Positions 31,020 through 41,100 of a stretch of 64,000 bases of DNA are shown here, in pieces. The notes beneath the pieces were generated by a model, which made no database searches, had not been told where the DNA came from, and saw only the letters and a list, made by a program, of their open reading frames with translations. Position 1 is the stretch's first letter; each line of letters begins with the position of its first letter. The stretch comes from Liopterus haemorrhoidalis (taxonomy: Eukaryota; Arthropoda; Insecta; Coleoptera; Dytiscidae): assembly GCA_963971575.1 (NCBI GenBank), contig OZ020624.1:11556625-11620624 (forward strand), given 5' to 3'. The translations under genes were made by a program, and so were the position numbers.

Positions 31020-33535
31020 GAAATACATGTGTACAGTATTTTACATAGAAAGAAATACAATACGAAAAAATACAGTAATATACAGTCCTTAATTAATAAT
31101 GTTTAGTAATACATAATAAATATTAAGTGCAAGAAGTGCCATTTAACTGAACATAGCGTTTAAATTTATCGAATGGAAGATTGAATATATCTAAATGTGT
31201 ATATGAATTGTTATAAGAATACATTAGTCTATTAATTGGGGAATTTATATAGCTATTAGAATTAAAATTAGATACTTTAAACAAGTTATTTGAACGTGTT
31301 AATATTTTAGGAGCAAAAAAATTTAGTTTATGAATAAATGTCTGTGAGTTAATTTTATTATGTATTATTTTATTTAGGAATAACATATCAGCAGTAGTTC
31401 TTCTCTGCTGCAGTGAACATAAATGTAATGAATTCAAACTGCTGCTGTAATCAGTACTAACAATATTTAGTTTTTTACACAATATTGATACAAACTTTTT
31501 CTGTACAGATTCAAGTAAAGAATTGTTTTTGGCATATAACGGATTCCAAATAACAGAGCAATACTCTAATTGCGATCTAACAATTGACGTATATAAGGTT
31601 ATTAATGACTCTCTAGTATGAAAAGGTTTACTAACTCTTATTACAAAACCTAAGAGTTTGTAAGCTTTTTTTGCTATATGATCTACATGAGAATTAAATA
31701 ATAATTTTGAATCAAAAATAACACCAAGATCACGTGTTGAATCTTTTTCTTGTAAAGTTACACCATCTAACTGACAAATATGATTGATTTTATTTCTATT
31801 TCTTGTAAAGTTAACTACAAAACATTTCTCCAGATTTAAAATCATGTCATTTTCGTCACAAAAAAATTTCAGTCTAAACAGATCATCTTGAACTTTAAAG
31901 CAATCTTGTTGTGATTCAATGGGTCTAAAGAATTTTAAATCGTCCGCAAACAGTAAAAAATCACAGTATTTAAAGCAGTCGGCTATGGAATTAATGTATA
32001 AATTAAATAAAATAGGTCCAAGATGTGAACCTTGAGGTACCCTTGATTTGACTAAAATTTCCCTTGATTTAAATCCATTGCAAACTACAAACTGCGACCT
32101 GTTTCTAATATAACTATCAACCCAACGCAATAATGAGCCATGTATCCCATAACTTGATAATTTAGATATAAGAATGTTATGGTTAACTCTATCGAATGCT
32201 TTGCTGAAATCTGTATAAATAACATCCACTTGCCGTCTGTTGTCTAAGTTGTAGCTAAGAAATTCAGTAAATGGAACAAGGTTACTTAGTACTGATTTAC
32301 CATTACAAAAGTCTTTCTGTTCTAAAATAATTATATTATTTAAAGTATTTTTAATTTTATCTACGATTAAAGATTCAAAAATTTTACCAAAGATGGGTAG
32401 TATAGATATTAGTCTATAATTTGTGACACTACATTTATTTCCTGATTTAAAACATATGATTTCTTCCAAATATCTGGGAAAATCCCTGATTGTAAAGATT
32501 TGTTATATATAATAGAAAGTGGGTAAGCCAAATAATATGCACAGTTCCTTATAAATTTAGGATGAATATTATCCGGACCACAACCTTTTTTAATATCAAT
32601 GTTAATCAAAGTGTTTAGAACTTCATCTTGAGTAAGAGTAATGGAAGACAAGTTGACATTACCGTCATCATGCAAGGCATTCGATAGATTCATTTTCGAA
32701 TCAGTATGCACAGATTGAAAATGCTGTGCAAAAAGATTACAAATATCTAGACCATTTGTAGTTTCGCTATCACCATAATGCATAACTTTCTCATTCTCAA
32801 GGTTTTGTTATAGTTCCAAAAATGCTTTACATCAGATTTAATTTTAGATTCAATAAAGTTAATATGTTTCGTAAAATCTGTTTCCATATGAATTTTAATT
32901 CTAGAGCGTAATACAGCAAATGCACTATAGTTATCAACATTGCCAAAACATTTCCATTTCTTATGAAATTTATCTTTTTCTTTAATCATTTTTATAAGAG
33001 AAGATGAAAACCATTTAGGATACTTCCTTGAACTATAAATTTTTTTGGGTGCGTACGTATCAAGTAAACTGTATACAATACTATAAAATTTTTCAACATT
33101 ATCATTAACATTATCATTATTATTGATTAATATATCATGCCATCTGACAGCCGAGAGCTTGTAAACGATTCATAATCACACAGATGAAAATTATAAGATG
33201 TGGATTCAAGTTGTGACAAGTGTTTACACTGATTAAGAGAAAAATTGATTTCCAGTACGGGGTGATATACGTCAACTTTGCTGATCGGAAATTGACATAG
33301 CTTTACATCGAGATTTAAAAAGCTCAAGACCAAATCTAATATGTTATTTGACTTATTTCGAAAGCTGTTATATTGTAATAAATCACAGTAAGACAATTTA
33401 TTTGACAATTCAATATGAATATCAGATCTTTTTTGGAATAGTGGTACCAAATGATTGTTTTCTTCAACCCAATCAAGATCTGGCAAATTATAATCGCCAA
33501 TAATTAGAAAACCGTCATTAGAATACAAAGTTAAA
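31020..33535 (-). mobile_element. 5'-truncated CR1/Jockey-superfamily LINE inside the envelope relic
   Basis: Minus strand, starting within the endonuclease near 33535 and ending left of 31123. Its two flanks belong to the same envelope gene: membrane span on the left, cytoplasmic tail on the right. It therefore inserted into that gene. The exact 3' end and target duplication could not be settled. Confidence 0.75.
31123..33535 (-). pseudogene. LINE ORF2: partial endonuclease plus reverse transcriptase
   Basis: Minus-strand pieces in order: endonuclease C-terminus (33528-33127) with LIIGDYNLPDLDW and NILDLVLSF, where the final motif reads VDVYHPVL instead of SDH; a linker (32989-32747); the start of the RT (32783-32409) with KKGCGPDNIHPKFI; and the main RT (32469-31123, 448 aa). 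The last has NYRLISILPIFGKIFE, VIYTDFSKAFDRVN (first Asp), SRVPQGSHLGPILFNLYIN, LLFADDLKFF (intact FADD), TRDLGVIFDSKL and a thumb with LEYCSVIWNP. Frame changes occur near 33000-33130, 32760 and 32410-32470. The 3' domain organisation lacks RNase H. Not functional because of the frameshifts and 5' truncation. Confidence 0.87.
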
Positions 33536-33763
33536 ATTGTTCTCTTATATCTACGTTATAGATTAATTAAACGATTGAAAAGAAGTAATACGATTTGTAA
33601 TTATTTAACCTTAAATATTTGCAAAACAAAAAGAACCAATTGGATAACTCCTATCGAAGCAATAAATATTGAAATGCAAGAGGAAGATAAACCTCTACGA
33701 CGATTCACTGGGTTCGCTAAGCTAAAAGATCCATTTTAATGAACTCATCTTTTTTTTTTTTTT

Positions 33764-34205
33764 TTGATGGAGGTGTAATGTTACAATTACTAACATATAT
33801 AATAAACGTTATTATCAACTAACATCTAAAGTCCTAAATACTATAACTCATTTGTTTTTATAACCATTTCGTGCTTTACTCGTCATTATAAGGATTATAT
33901 ATTTGTTTCACCGAAGAATAACTATTTGTATGTTTTTTGTTTAGTGTTGACTGCACCCTTTATATATATTTTTTGGACATTATTAATTTATAAGCTACGG
34001 GTAACCAAAATGATACTTAATATTTTTTGTTAATATAAACACAGACCAACACAGTTGTTATAAAAATTCTTTTAACACATTCGATATTCACAAGTCATTC
34101 AAGCAGTCTCAATTTAGTTACTCAACTTACTGTACACATGTATTCTATAGTTAAATTACAATAAGTTACAATAAATGAATTAAGAAGTACATTGTTTGTT
34201 GTATG
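33764..34205 (+). repeat. Candidate 3' LTR of the envelope-bearing element
   Basis: Directly after the envelope stop come a T run and the purine tract GATGGAGGTG (33766-33775), then sequence starting TGTAATGTTAC. Further on are a TATA-like TTTATATATATT (33959) and AATAAATGAATT (about 34172). The order stop, polypurine tract, U3 with TATA, polyadenylation signal fits a 3' LTR. No second copy exists in the window to prove it, and the right end is approximate. Confidence 0.4.
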
Positions 34206-35764
34206 AAACTCGCTCTGATATCCATTACAAAGGTAAGTTTGTCAAGTTTTGTTTGGAGGTTATTTTTAATACAACTATTTTAGAAATAATTTCTCTTAAA
34301 TAAGTTTACTAATTATTTTTTAGTTAACAAAATGGTCAAGAGCAACTATTTCAAGAAATTGGAAAGCGAATTAAAGGCCGTTGCTGAACGCTTTATGAAG
34401 AAAATTGCGATTATTGACAATGTGGATCCTTACACATTAACTGAATAGGATCTCTCATATAGTCCAGATATATTTCCAGCTATTACAGGGATGGATATAA
34501 CGAGTTATTTGGTACTTACCCATAGCTTTTACACCAAAGAGCAGATGAAAGCCTACAAAAGTCTGTCCGCCTACAAATATTTTGAAGCAGGCTTTGTAGA
34601 AAATTGTGGTACAGTTCATATTAATGGATACACTGTTATCGTGGGAAATGTTAAAATAAAACATTTTTTTTTTCACACATGAATTCATAATGGCTATTGC
34701 AGAATATGAATTTTATTGTTGTATTATATTCATTTACTACTTATAAATTTATACTTATTCTAATAAATTAATTTTATTTATAGGTAAAACTTCCCAACGA
34801 TTAGCCCTATTACCAATGCAGGTTTGGATAATTTATGAAGATGATGACAGTGTAATATCAGCGCACTGTACATGTATGGCCAGATGTGCAGAGGTCTGCA
34901 GCCATGTCGGAGCTATAGTGTATACTTTGGAGTATATTAATATATCAAAGTCGATGACTTCCTGTACAAATATTCGATCCATACGGAAAATACCGAAAGC
35001 TAAAATTATTGCGATGACGCCTGTCTTGAACATGCATGGCAAAATCTATATACGAGATGAATTTCATCCATCTATTAGAAGTCTTAAGGAAGATGCATTA
35101 AATCATTTTCTGTAGGATATAAAGGATAGTTGAGATAGTTTAGTGATTATGACAGTGGTGAAACCATTTGCTTCTGAGGGTACAGTAGATGAAGTGCAAA
35201 TACAGGCACTCTTCGCTCATATTCATAGAGATGAATACGAAGAATTAAATATTAAACAACTGAGACAATTGGGTGGTACCATATCGTACAACTTCAGTGC
35301 AGAAGAGTGCGATATAATCAAAAATAGTACAACATTATAAAATAGAAGTGTAGAGTGGTACAAATATCTAACAGGTCGTATTACAGATTCAATATTTCGC
35401 AGCGCATGCAAGACTAATATATTGAAGCCATCAATATCGTTAATTAAAACGATTTGCTATTCCTTAAAACACCTGTTGAAGTCAAACGGAACAAAATGGG
35501 GGAAAGCAAATGAGAAACATGCAGTGAACTATTACTGTCGTCGAAAGATATTAACTCACGAAAACTTCACTTTCAAGTCTTCAAGAGTAATTATTAATCC
35601 TAATTATCCGCAGTTTGCTGCATCGCCTGATTGTATGGTGAATTGTACGTGGAATTGCTGTGGTAATAGTTGTGTGGAAGTTAAGTGCCCATATGTGTTA
35701 AAAACGTCCTCCATTGCAGATTATATTCTGTGACGATGCACAAGTGACCGTCCCAAAAATGAAA

Positions 35765-35955
35765 TTTTTAACAAAGCGAGAATGGTCGAGCGGATTTAGT
35801 TGCTCAGCAAATTAGCTAACATTCGGGGGACCCGGATTCTACACCCTCGGAGGGCGGATGTATTTTTTGTATGTTTTTGGGATAGGTTGGGGCCTATCCT
35901 AAAAGATTTTAATAAAATTTAAAATTTATTCGGCCTTAAATTTAAAAAAAAAAAA
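35765..35955 (+). repeat. tRNA-derived SINE-like block with poly(A)
   Basis: TGGTCGAGCGG (35783-35793) matches the Pol III A box, and GGATTCTACACC (35834-35845) is close to the B box; the intervening sequence resembles a long-variable-arm (Leu/Ser-type) tRNA. A tRNA-unrelated part with GGTTGGGGCCTATCC follows and ends in AAATTTAAA plus an A run of 13-15 (about 35942-35956). Looks like a short SINE inside the probable LTR. Target duplication not clear. Confidence 0.55.
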
Positions 35956-35997
35956 AATTCCTTAAATTATATATTTAAAATTTTTCTGTGAGGATGT

Positions 35998-36150
35998 AGT
36001 TGCCTTCACACCTAACGGATGGCGTTGACGGTCGTTTCTTGCATCTCGTAAACACAGGGGCCAGCAGATACATAGACCTGACCCGGCAGTTGCCTCCACA
36101 CCAAATGGATGGCGCTGACGGTCGTTTCTTGTATCTCGTTAGCACAGGAA
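35998..36150. repeat. Direct repeat, period 90 bp
   Basis: AGTTGCC(T/C)(T)CACACC... GGATGGCG(T/C)TGACGGTCGTTTCTTG occurs at 35998 and again at 36088, over about 62 bp with few mismatches. Part of the probable LTR. Confidence 0.75.
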
Positions 36151-36282
36151 AAATTCAAAATAGTTTATCTTCCAGCAGAGTAAACCTCTGCAACTTGTGA
36201 ACAGGCGAATAGAAGTAAGTAAACCGAGCGTTATTTAATTCTCAATTTTTTATAGTGTTATTTTTGTATTGTTTTGTGATTT

Positions 36283-36760
36283 TGAAGTGTTGCGTTCTGA
36301 CCCTGCTGCGTATGCTCCAGCATCGACAGACGCCCCGCTTCTCATCACGGACAATAATTGTCTTACCCGAGGGTGGTAGTTTGACTAGCATTTGGAAGTG
36401 TTGCGCGCTGGCAAAGTTTGCGTCTGTTCCAGCTTCGCCAGACGTATCACTTCCCACGTGGATAGAGTGTCGCGAAGAGTTCCGCGAGGGATTGTTGTTT
36501 TTTTTATTTTTTGCGGAGTAAGGGGAGCAAATTGTGTTGTGGTTTTGAAGTGTTGCGCCCTGTCAAGGTTTCCGTCCGTTCCAGCTAAGACCGGGTGCAC
36601 TACTTCATACCACGGATAGAGCAGGGCGGGGAGATCTTTTTCTAGCCCGAGGGTGGTAGTTTGACTGGCATTTGGAAGTGTTGCGCGCTGGCAAAGTTTG
36701 CGTCTGTTTCAGCTTCGCCAGACGTATCACTTCCCACGCGGATAGAGTATCGCGAGGGGG
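36283..36760. repeat. GC-rich degenerate repeat cluster (four units) with a 110-bp near-exact duplication
   Basis: GAAGTGTTGCG(T/C/G)(T/C)CTG is repeated at about 36287, 36396, 36547 and 36676, each followed by a CGTCTGTTCCAGC-like segment. The block 36366-36475 recurs almost exactly at 36646-36755 (period 280). It is far more GC-rich than its surroundings. Likely enhancer-type repeats in the U3 of the probable LTR; that function is inferred. Confidence 0.75.
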
Positions 36761-38114
36761 GGGGGGTGTTTGTTTTCTTTATATAGCCGACGTCGCCCAA
36801 GAAGGACGCCCCAATAGAGAGGACCAGGGACGGAGAATCCTACGTTAGACTGTTTTATTTATTTTGTTTTTGTAATACTATTGAAAAAAATAAATCCGTG
36901 TTAACAGTTTCTTGCTGTTTTCTTTGGTGTGTGCCTATGCGAGAGAGTGTGTGTGTTATCTTGGAACCCGGACCTCGCTCCACTGAGAAATCCGAGCAAT
37001 CGGTTGGCGCCCGAATACCCATAAGTGAAATGAGTACAGGTAAGCGTCATTTGCGACCGAACTACACGACCTGCCAGATCGTACAGGGTATCGAGGTAGG
37101 AGCGTCGCAATTCATTATAAAAATTCCTGTTTGGAATATGATGGGGATAATGTAAGATTAAAACGAGCTCATGCATATTTTTATCAAGTTCAAATACAAA
37201 TGAAACTTTCTAAATCAAACTACTGCGATTTTGTAGTTTGGTCCAGCAGGAGTTTTTTGTGAAAGAATTTATTATTCTGAAGATTTCTGGCAAAGTGAAT
37301 ATCCAGTTGCCTTAAATTTTTATAATAATATAACCTTGCCAGAACATTAAGCTCACCATTTTATACACGAGATAAACAATGTAGATGTTTGGTGTAACTG
37401 CAAAAAAAGGGCTACGGACGGCCAATAATTGAGTGCCAGGAACAAACATGTGATAAGAAATGGTTCCACTTTGATTGTGTTGGATTATCCAACATTCCTG
37501 AATTATGGACATGTGCTGATTGCAGCCAAAAACGAATAGTATAAACTTTAGTATGGTAGGATAAGTTTAATATTTAGAATTTGTAAATATTTTATATAAT
37601 AAATAAATAATAATAAATAGTAAATAAAACATAATTTAACCTAGATATTAGTTCATTGAGTCCAATGTAATTTTAAACATAAAAGATATAACAAATAATT
37701 CAATAAAATAAAACTTTATATTCTGAAACAAATGGACAGCATATAATAATATATGAATAATCAACATTAACTAAATCCAAAAATACATAAAAGTTAAGTT
37801 AGTTAGTTGAAATTTTTGGCGCACAGCAACAAAGGCTATTTGCGCCTAACGCAGCCCATCTAAATGACTAGACTATATATTAAAAAATAAAAATTTAGAC
37901 AATAAATAAATAAATAAATAAATAAATAAAATCATTAAAAATACGCATACTCAATAAAAGAAGTCTTGCACTGACAAACACAAATAAATAATATAAAAAG
38001 TCTGTTCGAAAATTTGAACAGACTCAGGGTGATGGTAAGAGGCTGTAAAGGGGCCAATTACCATCGTATATCACAGTCAATAACTAGAAACACATTAAAA
38101 TAAGGTGCAAGACT

Positions 38115-41100
38115 TCACACATAAAACAATAAGTTCGATTCTCTCAGGAAGAGTATCAGCCTGTCCATGAGTACCCTGTCGTCACCTAAAGCAACTGACA
38201 GGTCATAGCACAGGCCTAACCTCTCCCTGACATCCTCGAACTGTACACATTCGGTTAAAATGTGTAACACAGACAAATCTGTGTTACACGTCTCACAGAC
38301 AGGGGACTCTTCACCTCGAAGGAGGTGTCCATGGGTCCACCAACAGTGACCTATACGAAGGCGTGTGATGGCGGTTTCCTCCCTGCGGTTAATCCTGCAG
38401 GAAGAACCCCATGGTTTAACGTCTCCCTTAATCTGTCGTAACTTAACGTTCTGTGTGCGGCTCCACTCATGTTGCCACATGTCTAAAACCAGATGTGTCA
38501 GATGACTCTTTGCGTCATCTGGAAAAACGAAACTCACATCAATCATAGGTCTGCGAGAGGCGGCTTTTGCAGCTGCATCTGCCGCTTCGTTGCCTTTAAT
38601 ACCAACATGTCCCGGTATCCAAAACAGCTCTACCCTCACATTCTGAGCATTCAGGTTGTGGAGTAGCAACCGGATCTTTAGTACAAGAGGATGCACTGGA
38701 TCTGGATCTTGGATACTGTTCAGAGAGCTCAGCGAGTCCGTCAAGATAACACTTGACCGACTTTGCTCTGACGAAACAAAACACAGGGCCTTGAAAATAG
38801 CGTACAGCTCAGCAGTGTACACACTCGTTATGGAGTGCAGACGGTACTGAAACTGTTGGCGTGGATTCAAAACAACGAACGCACACCCAACCCTGGTTCC
38901 GGATTTTGATCCGTCAGTAAAAATGACAGTATCCTCGAACCTAGGGACCAGTGTTCTTTGTAACTCATGTTGGTATTCGATAGGCAACGTAGTATCTTTA
39001 TCAAACCTAGTTAATGTGAGGTTCACAAGTGGACGCGGTAGCGTCCATGGTGGAACAGCACACAAAACGAAACTTGCCATTTCAGGCATATTAAAATCAA
39101 TATCGCCCAAAATGTCGAAAGTCCTCAGACCAAAAGGCCTATTGGCTCTTGGTTTTCTGTCATATATTTCTGTATGCCTATTTTGTAGAATAGGGTCATA
39201 CGCGGGATGATCTGGCTTGGCACTGAGTGCAGCCATATACCGCAAGGATAGAATTTTACGACGATTGTACAGTGACGGTTCGCCTGCTTCACACAGCAGG
39301 CTTAGTATTGGACTGGTGCGAAATGCACCTGTGGCCAATCTAACCCCAGTGTGATGTACAGTGTCAAGAATTCTTATCTCTTGGTGTTTAGCTGACCCAT
39401 AAGCTAGACATCCATAGTCCAGCTTAGAGCGCACTAGAGAACGATATAAACGCAACATGACAGTGCGGTCTGCACCCCATGTCTTGTGACTGAGGACCCG
39501 CAACAAATTGAGCGACTTTTGGCATTTTTTCTTGACGGACAAAAAATGTGCCCGCCAAGATAGACGGCTATCGAACACGAGACCCAGAAATCTGGCAGTA
39601 TCGGCAAATGGTAACTGTGCTCCATTTAGTGTGAGTGTAGGATTGGGATGTACACCCCTTTTCCTACTAAAATGGACACATACAGTTTTGCTGGTCGAGA
39701 ATTTAAAGCCATTTTCGGTTGCCCATGTATCGAGACGATTGATAGTCAGCTGAAGCTGACGTTCGATTGTACTAGTCTTTTGTCCGGCGACAAAGATACC
39801 AATGTCGTCGACAAATATCGAACTCTGTACAGGTAATCGAATACATGAAGCTGCACCGTTAATGGCAATTAAAAATAGCGTAACGCTCAGTATGGAGCCC
39901 TGTGGGACCCCATTGTCCAGTGCGAACATTTGTGACAAGGTATTTCCGATCCGCACCCTGAAGCGCCGGTTCGACATGAAGTCTTTTATAAAGAACATCA
40001 AGCGTCCCCGGACACCCCAGGAATGCAGAGTACGGAGAATACCATAAATCCATGCAGTGTCATAGGCTTTCTCAATATCGAAAAACACAGCTACCAGGTG
40101 TTTGTTTTCAACGAAAGCATTCCTGATAGCTGTCTCTAGTCTGACCAGATGATCTGCTGTTGAGCGGTGACGGCGAAAGCCGCACTGTGTGTTGGCCAGC
40201 AAGTCGTTTGATTCTAAAAACCAAATCAGACGCTTGCTGATCATTCGCTCCATGAGCTTGCAGAGACAACTGGTCAGTGATATTGGTCTATAGCTAGAGG
40301 GCAAGTGTTTATCTTTCCCGACTTTGGGGATAGGAATTATATGAGATTCCTTCCACTTGGTCGGGCACTTGCCCTCAGTCCATATCCTGTTATAGACATT
40401 CAAAAGCCTAGACTTAGATGATTCCGGAAGATTTCGGATCATACGATAATGTATCGCATCTGGACCAGGAGAGCTATCTTTACACTTTGACATCGCGCTA
40501 TCTAGCTCTTCACGAGAGAAAAGCAGGTTGTATACCTCGTCATTCCTAGAAAAGAAATTTAGAGGTATAGATTCGAGGCCTGCTTTACGAGTTAGAAACT
40601 CGGGTGAATAATGTTCAGAGCTAGAATTGAACGCAAAATTAGATGCCAAAGTGTTAGCAATTTCGACCGCTGAGGTAACTACGTTACCATTTACCGATAG
40701 ACCAGCAATGGCTGTAGCTGTATTTAGACCGGATATTTTCCGGACCTTCTCCCAAACTTTGGCCACTGGAGTGGCAACTGTAACGGTGCATACGTATTTG
40801 CGCCATGATTCGCGCTTGCTTTCTTTCACAATCCTCTTAGCACGAGCTTTCGCTCGTTGGAAGGCTATCATGTTTGTCTCTGTTGGACAACGACGGAATG
40901 TATTGAAGAGGTGTCTCCTTTCACGTAGCGCCAAGTCGCATTCCTCGTTCCACCAGGGAACGGGAACTCGACGGGGCTGAGTGGATGACAGCGGTATGCT
41001 GCTTTCAGCCGCGCTCGTGATGGAATCCGTGAAATGATTCACCTCCTCGTCTACGCTCAAGTTCGGAATATCCTCGTGAGAGAATGATTCTGCGAACTTG

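Larger units (their letters stand above)
29430..33739 (+). pseudogene. Errantivirus-like envelope (F-type) relic, broken and interrupted
   Basis: Remnant of the envelope gene of an insect LTR element. The first piece (29469-29777) has a furin-like R-x-K-R site followed by a Gly/Phe-rich fusion-peptide-like segment and a heptad-type helix. The second (29833-30696, 287 aa) matches the ectodomain layout of F-type proteins, with Cys pairs. The third (30779-31000) has a hydrophobic membrane span (about residues 35-55). The cytoplasmic tail is found beyond the inserted minus-strand LINE, at about 33541-33739, ending in a stop just before a purine-rich stretch. Breaks: frame change at 29778-29832, stop and gap at 30697-30778 containing TAACC repeats, and the LINE insertion at about 31000-33535. 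The receptor-binding part at the 5' side is mostly missing, and no gag or pol is present. It is non-functional. Confidence 0.72.
35729..37109. mobile_element. 1381-bp TG...CA insertion, probable solo LTR
   Basis: Starts TGTGACGA and ends GCGTCGCA, so the ends are short imperfect inverted repeats of TG...CA type. ATTC is duplicated on both sides (35725-35728 and 37110-37113). Removing the insert with one ATTC brings the two halves of the YqaJ reading frame back into phase. A TATT-rich promoter-like stretch and an AATAAA at about 36889 lie in the right third. The pattern fits a solo LTR left by recombination. The interior has repeats and a tRNA-like block and no credible gene. Confidence 0.65.
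34332..37543 (+). pseudogene. SWIM zinc finger / YqaJ-type nuclease / PHD finger protein
   Basis: The pieces on one strand keep one order. First is an N-terminal region with DVDPYTL and an in-frame TAG at about 34446, then YLVLTHSFYT and a YKSLSAYKYFEAGFV block. Next come a short intron-like gap (about 34660-34785), a SWIM finger with CTCMARCAEVCSHVGA (about 34873-34920), and a linker with stops at about 35115 and 35340. The YqaJ-type exonuclease follows: KWGKANEKHAV, then FAASPDCMV and SCVEVKCPY (Asp and Glu-x-Lys of the PD-(D/E)xK core; 35500-35705). It continues after an insertion at about 37117 with RLKRAHAYFYQVQIQM and NYCDFVVW. Last is a PHD finger: W-C-N-C, CDKKWFHFDCVGL, W-x-C-x-x-C, with a frameshift near 37410. 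Proteins with this layout form expanded families in insects. Host origin or transposon cargo cannot be decided here. Multiple stops show it is dead. Confidence 0.72.

Noticed and set aside
35941..35956. Poly(A) as evidence of a processed host pseudogene
   Set aside because: The upstream unit has Pol III boxes and no coding sequence, so a SINE fits better.
37003..37020. TTGGCGCCCGAATAC resembles a retroviral primer-binding site
   Set aside because: It lies inside the 1381-bp insertion, 90-100 bp before its mapped right end, whereas a primer-binding site should lie just outside an LTR. No gag or pol follows.
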